From the NCBI GenBank assembly GCA_009691555.1, contig SICB01000024.1, positions 1 to 7,492 of the forward strand: 7,492 bases of DNA, given 5' to 3'. The position numbers were made by a program, and so were the translations under genes. The notes under the pieces were generated by a model. That model was not told the origin of the DNA. It saw nothing but the letters and a program-made list of their open reading frames with translations, and did no database searches. This document shows positions 1-5,031 of this stretch, piece by piece (the first letter of the stretch is position 1; the number at the start of each line of letters is the position of its first letter). This DNA comes from Patescibacteria group bacterium. GTDB lineage: Bacteria; Patescibacteriota; Saccharimonadia; CAILAD01; BJGX01.

Positions 1-379
1 CAAACTCGTAGCCAGTAAAGCCAAAAGCGCAGTCCTGCTTCTGCATAAATGCAACTTGTTTTTCTAACTTGGTGGGCAGCCATAAATCATCAGCATCAAG
101 AAAAGCAATATACCGCCCTTTTGCAGCATCAATACCCTTGTTCCGGCTAATTGCAGCGCCAGAATTCTTCTTGTTGCTAAGTAGTTTGATTCGCTTGTCT
201 TTTGTAAGATAAGGCTTAATGAGTTTTACGCTTTTGTCTGTAGATTTGTCATCTACAAGTAATAGTTCCCAATTGGTATAAGTTTGATCGAGCACTGTTT
301 TTATTGTTTCATCTATAAAACTTGCTGCATTATATACGGGCACAACAATACTAACGAGGCGGTTATTTGCCTTGCTCAT
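1..379 (-). CDS. GT2-family glycosyltransferase, C-terminus cut by window edge
   Basis: This is a family 2 (GT-A fold) glycosyltransferase; such enzymes move a sugar from a nucleotide-sugar to a growing lipid-linked glycan at the cytosolic membrane face. About 126 N-terminal residues are visible. The first strand reads VSIVVPVYNAA (residues 9-19), followed by the nucleotide-binding acidic pair in LLLVDDKSTD (39-48) and the metal-binding DADD (95-98) followed by LW, all in the order and spacing usual for GT2. The start is the ATG at 377-379, which overlaps the stop of the upstream sugar transferase gene (ATGA), so the two are very likely translationally coupled. It is the third gene of the chain-length protein, phosphoglycosyl transferase and glycosyltransferase operon. 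Donor and acceptor sugars cannot be read from this part. The family is certain; the precise activity is unknown. Confidence 0.93.
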   Translation of the reverse strand, partial: MSKANNRLVSIVVPVYNAASFIDETIKTVLDQTYTNWELLLVDDKSTDKSVKLIKPYLTKDKRIKLLSNKKNSGAAISRNKGIDAAKGRYIAFLDADDLWLPTKLEKQVAFMQKQDCAFGFTGYEF

Positions 380-1143
380 TTCGCCACCCTCTTTGCACTG
401 GCCTTGGCCTTGCTATTGTCTTTAGATTTAGCCTTAGTCTTCGCAGCTGCCTTAACTTTGCCCTGGCCTTTAATTTTGCTATAAAAAACTGAGCCTGTTT
501 TAAGGCCAAGCACTGGCTTGGGCGCACGGGGCTTATTGTGCTGGCTCATAAGAACCTTGAGCTCGTTGTGTATGCCACTCTTGTCTATTTCATTACCACC
601 TCTTTTGACTACCGCAATCGCGGTAAGATACACGATTGTGATATCAAGCCAAAAAGACTGGTTTTTGATATAGCTAATGTCGTACTGCAACTTTTCAGTA
701 ATACTAAGATCATTACGGCCACTAGCCTGAGCTAGGCCTGTAACGCCTGGCAAGGCATCTACTCTGCGCCTTTGCTCTTGAGTCATGTACTTGTAGTACT
801 GCGGTATCCAGGGGCGCGGGCCAATAAGCGACATCTGGCCTTTAATGATATTTATAAACTGGGGCAGCTCATCGAGCGAAAAGATGCGTAATACACGGCC
901 GGTATGGGTGATGTTATTTGGGGTTTTAGTGTCATGCACATTGTTGCTACTTAGCATTGTTCGAAACTTATACAAATCAAAGCCTTTGCCTTTAATGCCG
1001 GTGCGCTCTTGAATAAACAGTACCGGCCCCTCGCTCTCGAGCTTAATAATAACTGCAATAATAACCCAGGCTGGTAGGCTAAATATAAGTACCACTATCG
1101 CGACGCCTATATCTAGAATTCGTTTGATGTAGGCTTTGTACAT
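376..1143 (-). CDS. Polyprenyl-phosphate sugar-1-phosphate transferase (PglC/WbaP-type monotopic PGT)
   Basis: Bacterial sugar transferase that would move a sugar-1-phosphate from a UDP-sugar onto undecaprenyl phosphate, the first committed step of surface glycan assembly. A hydrophobic re-entrant helix spans about residues 10-33 with the breaking proline P24. An amphipathic FRTM segment (60-63) follows, then the catalytic Asp-Glu pair D91-E92 in SLDELPQ, the GPRP motif (108-111) and PGVTGLAQASGRN (132-144). The core ends near residue 200, the usual size of the short PglC-like form that lacks the extra N-terminal membrane domain of WbaP. About 55 extra residues follow; from 223 to 255 there are 12 lysines among alanines and serines, an unusual basic tail resembling that of the upstream protein. 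It lies 12 nt after the upstream gene and has no clear ribosome binding site, suggesting reinitiation. It overlaps the next gene by 4 nt. The sugar specificity is unknown. Confidence 0.93.
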   Translation of the reverse strand: MYKAYIKRILDIGVAIVVLIFSLPAWVIIAVIIKLESEGPVLFIQERTGIKGKGFDLYKFRTMLSSNNVHDTKTPNNITHTGRVLRIFSLDELPQFINIIKGQMSLIGPRPWIPQYYKYMTQEQRRRVDALPGVTGLAQASGRNDLSITEKLQYDISYIKNQSFWLDITIVYLTAIAVVKRGGNEIDKSGIHNELKVLMSQHNKPRAPKPVLGLKTGSVFYSKIKGQGKVKAAAKTKAKSKDNSKAKASAKRVAK

Positions 1144-1155
1144 AGTAACTGCAGT

Positions 1156-2595
1156 CTACTTTTTTTCGGCCTTAGTACTTTGTGTAAAAGCTGGCACAGT
1201 GTTGGTGATGTACTTTGCTGCTTGTTCGGCCCTCTTGGCTTTGCCAATGGCTGCAACTCGAGCTATTTCTGCCTGCTTATCTAGCTCGGCTTTCTTAGCT
1301 TGCTGGGCTTTGGCTTTTTTGGCAGCACGGGCCTTGGCGGCTACTTTTTTGCGGGCCTCAGCCTTAGCTTGCTTGACTTGTTCAAGCTGTGCAGCTATTC
1401 GCTGTTGCTCGCGGCTCTTGCGGGACTCTGCAATATTTTTCTTGGTACTTTCAATAGTGGTTTTGATTTTGGCGATGCGGATTTCGCGTCGCTCTTGGCG
1501 GTCTTGGGCTTTTTTGAGTGCTGTGCCCTGCTTGATAATTTCGGCTTTCTTGGCTTCGGCTTCTGCAAGAGCTAATTTTTTGGCATCGGCAATTTGTTTG
1601 GCCTTGAGCTGCTCTATTTTTATTGCCTTCTCAGCTTCGTCCCTGTGGGCCTGGGCGATCATTTCGGCCTTGGCCAGCTCCAACTTTTTGGCATCGGCAA
1701 TTTGTTTGGCCTTGAGCTGCTCTATTTTTATTGCCTTCTCAGCTTCGTCCCTGTGGGCCTGGGCAATCATTTCGGCCTTGGCTTTTTTGGTGGCTATGGC
1801 CTTGGCGCTGGCTTGCCTGCGAGCCTCGGCTTTACGCTCGATGGCTTTTTGAACCTCTGCCAACTTGCGGGCTTGTGCCTTGGCTTGGCTTTTTAGCTCA
1901 CGCTTGGCTTTGCGTACTTGCTTTTTGGCTTTGCGAGCTTTACGAAGAGCACTAGTTTTGGCGTGGTAGCGAGCGAAAATAGACGGTTTGCGCTTGCTAT
2001 CAGATTTAGGCTTATCTTTGGTGCTCAGCTTGTAGTCATATACAAAGAATAAAATAATTATTGAGGCCAGTAGCCCTACTGCTGCGGCCAATGCTAATTG
2101 CAGTAATTTGCTAACATTGTATGGCTCATAAGCTATGCTGGCGCCGTCTACCACCTGTATATTGTCGTTGCCATAGATGTCTTTTATTTTATTTTTAAAT
2201 GATTCAATCGTCGCGCTTAGTACGATTTGGCTTTGTTCTGGGCTGGTTGAAGAGTAGCTAACCTTAATAACTTCGGTGTCTTTTTCGTTGGTGGTGTCTA
2301 CTGAGCCTACTACAGTCTGATAGCTGTCTTTAATACTGCGCTCCGAAATAACTGGCTCAATTACCCGGCGCGATTTAAGTAGCTGCTGATAGTTATTAAT
2401 TAGTGTAGCATCACTTTTAACAGTAGTTCCGGAAGTGTTTACAACAATTAGAGTTGCGTTACTTTTATATAGCGGTACCTGAATGAAGTTATTGTATATA
2501 AGGCCAGCAATAAGCGCCAAAAGTGTCATGGCGACAATAAAATACCAGTATTTGGCGTAGTGTTTTAATAGGTCGTATAGGTTGATTTCTTGCAC
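1156..2595 (-). CDS. Wzz/CapA-like polysaccharide chain-length protein with long Lys/Ala-rich cytosolic tail
   Basis: The first ~190 residues form a Wzz-type polysaccharide co-polymerase: TM1 about 17-37, an external alpha/beta domain, and TM2 about 163-187. Such proteins set polymer length with the polymerase and flippase. After TM2, where Gram-positive and proteobacterial relatives end or carry a tyrosine kinase, this protein has about 290 extra residues. By my count 61 are Lys, 68 Ala and 23 Arg, with regularly spaced Glu, so a long helical or coiled-coil cytosolic rod is likely. No kinase Walker motif is present. A 36-residue unit starting at about E275 and E311 is duplicated in tandem. 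The start is GTG at 2593-2595, chosen because TGAGGT (2605-2610) lies 9 nt upstream and the protein begins with the typical short cytosolic segment before TM1. First gene of the operon, from the promoter at 2624-2652. The family is clear; the tail's function is unknown. Confidence 0.88.
   Translation of the reverse strand: MQEINLYDLLKHYAKYWYFIVAMTLLALIAGLIYNNFIQVPLYKSNATLIVVNTSGTTVKSDATLINNYQQLLKSRRVIEPVISERSIKDSYQTVVGSVDTTNEKDTEVIKVSYSSTSPEQSQIVLSATIESFKNKIKDIYGNDNIQVVDGASIAYEPYNVSKLLQLALAAAVGLLASIIILFFVYDYKLSTKDKPKSDSKRKPSIFARYHAKTSALRKARKAKKQVRKAKRELKSQAKAQARKLAEVQKAIERKAEARRQASAKAIATKKAKAEMIAQAHRDEAEKAIKIEQLKAKQIADAKKLELAKAEMIAQAHRDEAEKAIKIEQLKAKQIADAKKLALAEAEAKKAEIIKQGTALKKAQDRQERREIRIAKIKTTIESTKKNIAESRKSREQQRIAAQLEQVKQAKAEARKKVAAKARAAKKAKAQQAKKAELDKQAEIARVAAIGKAKRAEQAAKYITNTVPAFTQSTKAEKK
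1577..1782 (-). repeat. In-frame tandem duplication (108-bp period) within the Wzz tail
   Basis: Bases 1577-1674 and 1685-1782 are the same sequence offset by 108 bp. Over these 98 positions I see one difference (G1657 versus A1765), which is silent (Ile ATC versus ATT). The encoded unit is 36 residues, running from EMIAQAHRDE through KIEQLKAKQ to ADAKKL, in two copies starting at residues 275 and 311. Near-identity at the DNA level shows the duplication is recent and suggests that the tail varies in length between strains. Confidence 0.95.
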
Positions 2596-2623
2596 GCGGA
2601 ATTTACCTCAATTAATTTTGCCT

Positions 2624-2652
2624 ACTATACCAAATACTTGACAATAAGTCAA
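2624..2652 (-). promoter_or_regulatory. Promoter of the polysaccharide operon
   Basis: On the minus strand: TTGACT (2647-2652), a 17-bp spacer, then TATAGT (2624-2629) with an extended TGG just before the -10 box. The predicted start near 2617 leaves a leader of about 20 nt containing TGAGGT before the GTG start at 2595. Confidence 0.75.
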
Positions 2653-2718
2653 TAACTTTGTGTGGCATAAGCACTATCAATCGCTACCATTTGCGCGAAC
2701 ACCAAAAACAATCCATAA

Positions 2719-2747
2719 TTGACTATAAATATACCGACAAATAATAA
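2719..2747 (+). promoter_or_regulatory. Promoter of the PH-like protein gene
   Basis: TTGACT (2719-2724), 17-bp spacer, TAATAA (2742-2747). It is divergent from the operon promoter at 2624-2652, and the -35 boxes are about 66 bp apart. It leads into a short leader with a strong RBS. Confidence 0.6.
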
Positions 2748-2758
2748 TAACTTTCTTG

Positions 2759-2764
2759 AAGGAG
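2759..2764 (+). promoter_or_regulatory. Ribosome binding site AAGGAG
   Basis: AAGGAG lies 7 nt before the ATG at 2772 and fixes the start of the 116-residue protein. Confidence 0.85.
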
Positions 2765-2771
2765 ATCAACG

Positions 2772-3122
2772 ATGGTAACAATTAGTATAGATGGCGACAA
2801 CCTTATGGTAGTAGTAAGCGGAATTGGCAAAGTGCTAGCCCTGCGTAGTGAGCTAACTGTGCCACTTAAACATGTAGTAAGCGCAAAGCTAGACCCTAAG
2901 GCTACCTCGCTACCAAAGGGCCTCAAAGGCCCAGGAACACGAGTGCCAGGACTAATATATGCTGGTACCTTTCATAAAGACGGCGAAAAAGTTTTTTGGG
3001 ATGTGCGTAAATCGGATTGCGCAATCGTAATAGAGCTTAAAAATGAAGACTTCAAGCAACTAGTGGTAGAGGTCAAAGACCCCAAAGCAGCACTTCAGCT
3101 TATAAACAGCCATATTGGCTAA
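2772..3122 (+). CDS. Conserved small PH-like protein of unknown function
   Basis: A 116-residue soluble protein with no signal peptide or membrane segment. It has the pattern of a widespread conserved hypothetical family of Actinobacteria, Firmicutes and CPR bacteria that I recognise by sequence and believe has a pleckstrin-homology-like beta-barrel fold. Family landmarks are VPLKHVVSAKLDP (30-42), the Gly/Pro loop KGLKGPGTRVPG (49-60), AGTF (64-67), VFWDVRK (74-80) and IVIEL (85-89), ending in a short helix (DPKAALQLI). Strands alternate hydrophobic residues as expected for a beta-sandwich. It is a stand-alone gene with its own promoter and RBS, divergent from the polysaccharide operon and convergent with the NYN gene. 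No enzymatic motif is visible, and the ligand or partner is unknown. Confidence 0.88.
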   Translation: MVTISIDGDNLMVVVSGIGKVLALRSELTVPLKHVVSAKLDPKATSLPKGLKGPGTRVPGLIYAGTFHKDGEKVFWDVRKSDCAIVIELKNEDFKQLVVEVKDPKAALQLINSHIG

Positions 3123-3129
3123 AAGTTGA

Positions 3130-3144
3130 GTCAAAGGGCTTGAC
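3130..3144. repeat. Inverted repeat overlapping the -35 of the 3140-3168 promoter
   Basis: GTCAA (3130-3134) and TTGAC (3140-3144) are separated by AGGGC. The right arm is the -35 hexamer, so the dyad could be an operator or may only reflect the self-complementary hexamer. It begins 8 nt after the stop codon of the PH-like gene. Confidence 0.35.
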
Positions 3145-3168
3145 CCATAAAACCTTATTTGCTATATT
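3140..3168 (+). promoter_or_regulatory. Consensus promoter in front of a candidate small RNA
   Basis: TTGACC (3140-3145), 17-bp spacer, TATATT (3163-3168), with an extended TGC immediately before the -10 box. No plus-strand reading frame follows; only a hairpin with a T-run lies downstream, ending about 60 nt later. Confidence 0.6.
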
Positions 3169-3174
3169 TAATTT

Positions 3175-3233
3175 ATCACCAAACCAGGCAGGCCCAAGGT
3201 TTCGACCGAAAGCTACTCCTGGTTATTTTTTTT
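3175..3233 (+). ncRNA. Candidate ~60-nt small RNA
   Basis: The stretch begins about 7 nt after a strong extended -10 promoter and ends in T8 (3226-3233). An outer 7-bp stem pairs AACCAGG (3182-3188) with CCTGGTT (3218-3224). The 29-nt interior holds a small hairpin GGT-TTCG-ACC (3198-3207), which competes with TTTC/GAAA pairing (3200-3203 with 3208-3211). CAGG occurs twice (3185-3188 and 3189-3192), so the right arm can pair in two registers. There is no ATG and no RBS, so it is probably non-coding. I do not recognise it as a known riboswitch, SRP RNA or 6S RNA. The alternative is that it is only the terminator of the PH-like gene and the promoter match is chance. Confidence 0.42.
3182..3233 (+). 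terminator. Rho-independent terminator after the PH-like gene / small RNA
   Basis: The 7-bp stem 3182-3188/3218-3224 encloses a structured 29-nt loop and is followed by A and T8. On the minus strand the same hairpin is not followed by a T-run, so it acts in the plus direction. Confidence 0.7.
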
Positions 3234-3255
3234 GCTTAAATTAAGCTAAATTAAA

Positions 3256-3903
3256 TTAACTAGGCGTATTCTGAATATTATCTTGGGGTTTAGATTGGTT
3301 ATTAGGCTTGAAAGGCTGCTTTGGCTGGTCTTGCGGCGTAGCAGTTCTTGTCGGATTCGGAGTCTGATTCTGGGTCGGAATAATAGCGGGCGACGGCTTG
3401 CGCTTTCGTGCCCGTAGCTCGAGCTTGCTGCGTAGCTCACTCATTTTGACGATTTTTTTGGTATGGCTACTGAGTAATTTCGAAAACCTGTCGCTCGGTA
3501 CCAAAAGATTGAGCAATTTGCCTTTTTGACTGAGGTATTGGATGAGGCAATTAAAATCGCCGTCGCCGGTAATGATGACCGCTTTGTCGTAATTGCTGTA
3601 CTCAATAGCAGCGGCGTGTAATACCAGCTCGGCATCGACATTGCCTTTGACAACCTCTTTGCCGTTTTCCATATACCCAACAGTTGGCTTGAAGACTAGT
3701 ATAAAGCCGGCTTGCTCGAGCTCGTCATAAAGGCTTTGGTTGTCGGTGACATGGCCAATAAATATAAAAGCCTTGTCGATGTTGTACTTGTTTTTAAGAT
3801 ACAGACGCAGTTTGCGGTGGTCGAGCTTCCAGCCCTGCGACCGGATGCCGAGATTGAGGTTTTGGCTATCGATAAAAGCGTAATTGGGGAGGTTGTGGTT
3901 CAT
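3256..3903 (-). CDS. NYN-domain (LabA/DUF88-type, PIN-like) putative ribonuclease
   Basis: Residues 7-155 match the NYN domain, a PIN-like metal-dependent nuclease fold. The acidic site is visible in order: FIDSQNL with D12 and N15 (10-16), VKGNVDAEL with D90 (85-93), and ITGDGDF with D114 and D116 (111-117). Related proteins cut RNA, but the target of this one is unknown. A basic stretch (KLELRARKRK, 160-169) follows, then a low-complexity Pro/Gln/Asn/Thr tail (170-215) that is probably disordered. It is a single gene, convergent with the PH-like gene. No Shine-Dalgarno is visible before the ATG at 3903. A possible promoter TTATAA (3936-3941)-17 bp-TATAGT (3913-3918) would start only 2-3 nt before the ATG, so the message may be nearly leaderless. 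Domain call is strong. Confidence 0.9.
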   Translation of the reverse strand: MNHNLPNYAFIDSQNLNLGIRSQGWKLDHRKLRLYLKNKYNIDKAFIFIGHVTDNQSLYDELEQAGFILVFKPTVGYMENGKEVVKGNVDAELVLHAAAIEYSNYDKAVIITGDGDFNCLIQYLSQKGKLLNLLVPSDRFSKLLSSHTKKIVKMSELRSKLELRARKRKPSPAIIPTQNQTPNPTRTATPQDQPKQPFKPNNQSKPQDNIQNTPS

Positions 3904-3950
3904 CTTATAGCTACTATACTACATTTGGTGGAGTTATTATAAGCCTCAAG

Positions 3951-3984
3951 CAAATAAAATAAGCTGGTCGTTATAACCAGCTTA
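3951..3984 (-). terminator. Rho-independent terminator, minus strand
   Basis: A perfect 9-bp stem (3976-3984 with 3960-3968, loop of 7) is followed on the minus strand by TTTTATTTG. On the plus strand no T-run follows. It lies about 200 nt beyond another minus-strand terminator (4181-4206), implying a separate transcription unit between them. The stop codon of a short frame (3982-3984) forms the start of the stem. Confidence 0.7.
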
Positions 3985-4163
3985 CTGATAATTGGATGGC
4001 ATTTCGGCGATCCAGATTTTGAGTAGTTCTTTAGCGTTGGTCAAGCGTTAGGATCTCTTGCTAGTAGTAGACAGCCAGAACATAGTAGCTGTCGGGCTGT
4101 ATTAATAGTGTATTGGTTTATTCGCTGATGGTAGTTAGATTTTTTGAGCGCAATAATGCACAA
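3982..4163 (-). pseudogene. Possible frame-broken small gene (about 60 residues) between two terminators
   Basis: On the minus strand a frame opens at a TTG (4161-4163) and runs 40 codons, ending LLLARDPNA and a TGA at 4041-4043. A second frame starts at TTG 4042-4044, inside that TGA, and encodes LTNAKELLKIWIAEMPSNYQ before a TAA (3982-3984) sitting in the terminator stem. Joined with a shift, the sequence reads smoothly as one helical protein, ARDPNALTNAKELL. No RBS, ATG or convincing promoter was found. It may be a decayed gene, a sequencing frameshift, or a tiny peptide from the second frame alone. The rest of the 319-bp gap 3904-4222 holds only the two terminators and the NYN promoter region. 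Confidence is low because short frames arise by chance. Confidence 0.25.
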
Positions 4164-4180
4164 TAGTGGCTTTTATAAAT

Positions 4181-4206
4181 AAAAAACCACCCATATTTCA
4201 GGGTGG
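4181..4206 (-). terminator. Rho-independent terminator of the 137-residue protein gene
   Basis: CCACCC (4201-4206 on the minus strand) pairs with GGGTGG (4187-4192), extendable by G-U and A-U pairs. It is followed by TTTTTTATTT, 17 nt after the TAA stop. Confidence 0.85.
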
Positions 4207-4222
4207 CTGGTAAGGAGTATGA

Positions 4223-4636
4223 TTATACTCTGTAGGAAAGCTGCTTGATAGTGCGGCCTCCCAGCAGGTAGACGACTGTGTGGCCGATGCAATCGAGGAA
4301 GTCTCCACTGGCACTTTCCTCGAGCAGGCAATCGCACTCTTGGTGCTGAGGGTAGGCCAACACCTTGGTGGTACCGGGCCCATACTTCTGGCAAAGCTCA
4401 TTGTTGAGCATTGCGATCGGGTCGAGGTAGTTTGGAGCCTCAATCATTCCCTCTTGGTAGAGGTAGATTTGCTGATCGGTCATCCGGTAATGCTTGAACA
4501 GCTCCGGGTAGATAGCGTGGTGACCATCTGGACCCCTGAGCTCGATTCCGGGTATGTCGTCCAGCGAGACCATCACAACCCGCGGTTCCGGGTCGTTGCC
4601 GACTATAAGTATCATGTTGTGTATTGCCTTAAGCAT
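4223..4636 (-). CDS. Unrecognised 137-residue cytosolic protein
   Basis: I do not recognise this protein. It is 137 residues, has no membrane segment or signal peptide, and looks alpha/beta. An N-terminal strand-rich part (residues 9-34, with ILIVGNDPEPRVVMVSLDD) is followed by GPDGHHAIYPELF (35-47), a helical middle and a C-terminal HTVVYLLGGRTIKQL (119-133). Cysteines are at 82, 101, 103 and 116; the Cys-Asp-Cys at 101-103 and H98 might bind metal, but that is speculation. It is clearly expressed as a unit: promoter 4678-4706, leader with a hairpin, GGAGGT 5 nt before the ATG at 4636, and a terminator 17 nt after the stop. The strong RBS decides this start over the internal ATG at codon 8. 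The upstream 56-residue gene has no terminator of its own and may read into it. Confidence 0.82.
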   Translation of the reverse strand: MLKAIHNMILIVGNDPEPRVVMVSLDDIPGIELRGPDGHHAIYPELFKHYRMTDQQIYLYQEGMIEAPNYLDPIAMLNNELCQKYGPGTTKVLAYPQHQECDCLLEESASGDFLDCIGHTVVYLLGGRTIKQLSYRV

Positions 4637-4641
4637 ATACT

Positions 4642-4647
4642 ACCTCC
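4642..4647 (-). promoter_or_regulatory. Strong RBS GGAGGT
   Basis: GGAGGT on the minus strand lies 5 nt before the ATG at 4634-4636 and sets the start of the 137-residue protein. Confidence 0.85.
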
Positions 4648-4654
4648 CTGTACA

Positions 4655-4671
4655 TCCAAAGATTTTTTGGA
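4655..4671 (-). promoter_or_regulatory. 5'-terminal hairpin in the mRNA leader
   Basis: TCCAAA (4666-4671 on the minus strand) pairs with TTTGGA (4655-4660) around a 5-nt loop. With a start predicted near 4671, the hairpin would sit at the very 5' end of the transcript, upstream of the free RBS, where such hairpins commonly protect against decay. Confidence 0.45.
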
Positions 4672-4677
4672 ACCTAT

Positions 4678-4706
4678 ATAATAGTATATATAACGATAAT
4701 TGTCAA
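4678..4706 (-). promoter_or_regulatory. Consensus promoter of the 137-residue protein gene
   Basis: On the minus strand: perfect TTGACA (4701-4706), 17-bp spacer, TATTAT (4678-4683). The predicted leader is about 35 nt. Confidence 0.85.
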
Positions 4707-4737
4707 TGCTTATTGCTCTGCGGCTTAAGCTCGTTGG

Positions 4738-4908
4738 CTATTGCTGTTTGTTGAGTCTATCTTTTTTGGACTGCTCGGATTCATAGGCAGCTTCTTTGGC
4801 TAGTTCGGCTTCTTTGTCGCAACTGGCTTTATCGATATTTTGTTCGGCTAGATTCTTTTGGCCAGATATGCGGTTTTTATTATAAAAAATTCGTAATCGT
4901 TCTAACAT
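4738..4908 (-). CDS. Small charged protein of unknown function (56 residues)
   Basis: I do not recognise this small protein. The start is the ATG at 4906-4908 because AGGAG (4914-4918) lies 5 nt upstream; a frame opening 15 codons earlier at 4953 lacks an RBS and crosses the likely promoter region. The first ~13 residues (MLERLRIFYNKNR) are basic and amphipathic. The rest (LAEQNIDKASCDKEAELAKEAAYESEQ and on, split around C30) is a highly charged Glu/Lys/Ala region likely to form a single helix or coiled coil. It ends in KQQ. There is no membrane segment or signal peptide. A TATAAT (4945-4950) with a poor -35 could start transcription. No terminator follows, so it may be co-transcribed with the 137-residue gene. 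The clear RBS supports a real gene. Confidence 0.68.
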   Translation of the reverse strand: MLERLRIFYNKNRISGQKNLAEQNIDKASCDKEAELAKEAAYESEQSKKDRLNKQQ

Positions 4909-5031
4909 TGGTGCTCCTAAGGGGTATTTAATAATATGTTTATAATTATACACCTAGAATTTTATTTTTTTAGACCCAAGGTGGTATTTTTAAGAGCCTT
5001 AGAATTTATAGCAAGCCTAGCCGCAAAGGCT

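Noticed and set aside
284..484. 66-codon plus-strand frame
   Set aside because: It overlaps the well-supported GT2 start and the sugar transferase Lys/Ala tail; its Leu/Ala-rich end is the antisense of that tail.
1577..1782. CRISPR array or mobile-element repeat
   Set aside because: The two copies are directly adjacent, coding, in frame and lack spacers or terminal inverted repeats.
1136..1896. Long plus-strand open frames (up to 238 codons) opposite the Wzz tail
   Set aside because: They are antisense reflections of Lys/Ala-rich codons (AAG/GCC read as Leu/Ala/Gly/Phe), have no RBS, and the minus-strand frame has clear domain and promoter support.
3712..3942. Plus-strand frame opposite the NYN gene
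   Set aside because: It is a shadow of the conserved NYN coding sequence, with no RBS and no recognisable motif.
4280..4681. 133-codon plus-strand frame opposite the 137-residue gene
   Set aside because: The minus strand has the promoter, RBS and terminator; the plus frame has none and runs through the opposite promoter.
4909..4953. Upstream start giving the small charged protein 71 residues
   Set aside because: AGGAG lies 5 nt before the internal ATG at 4908, while the 4953 start has no RBS and sits on the TATAAT box.
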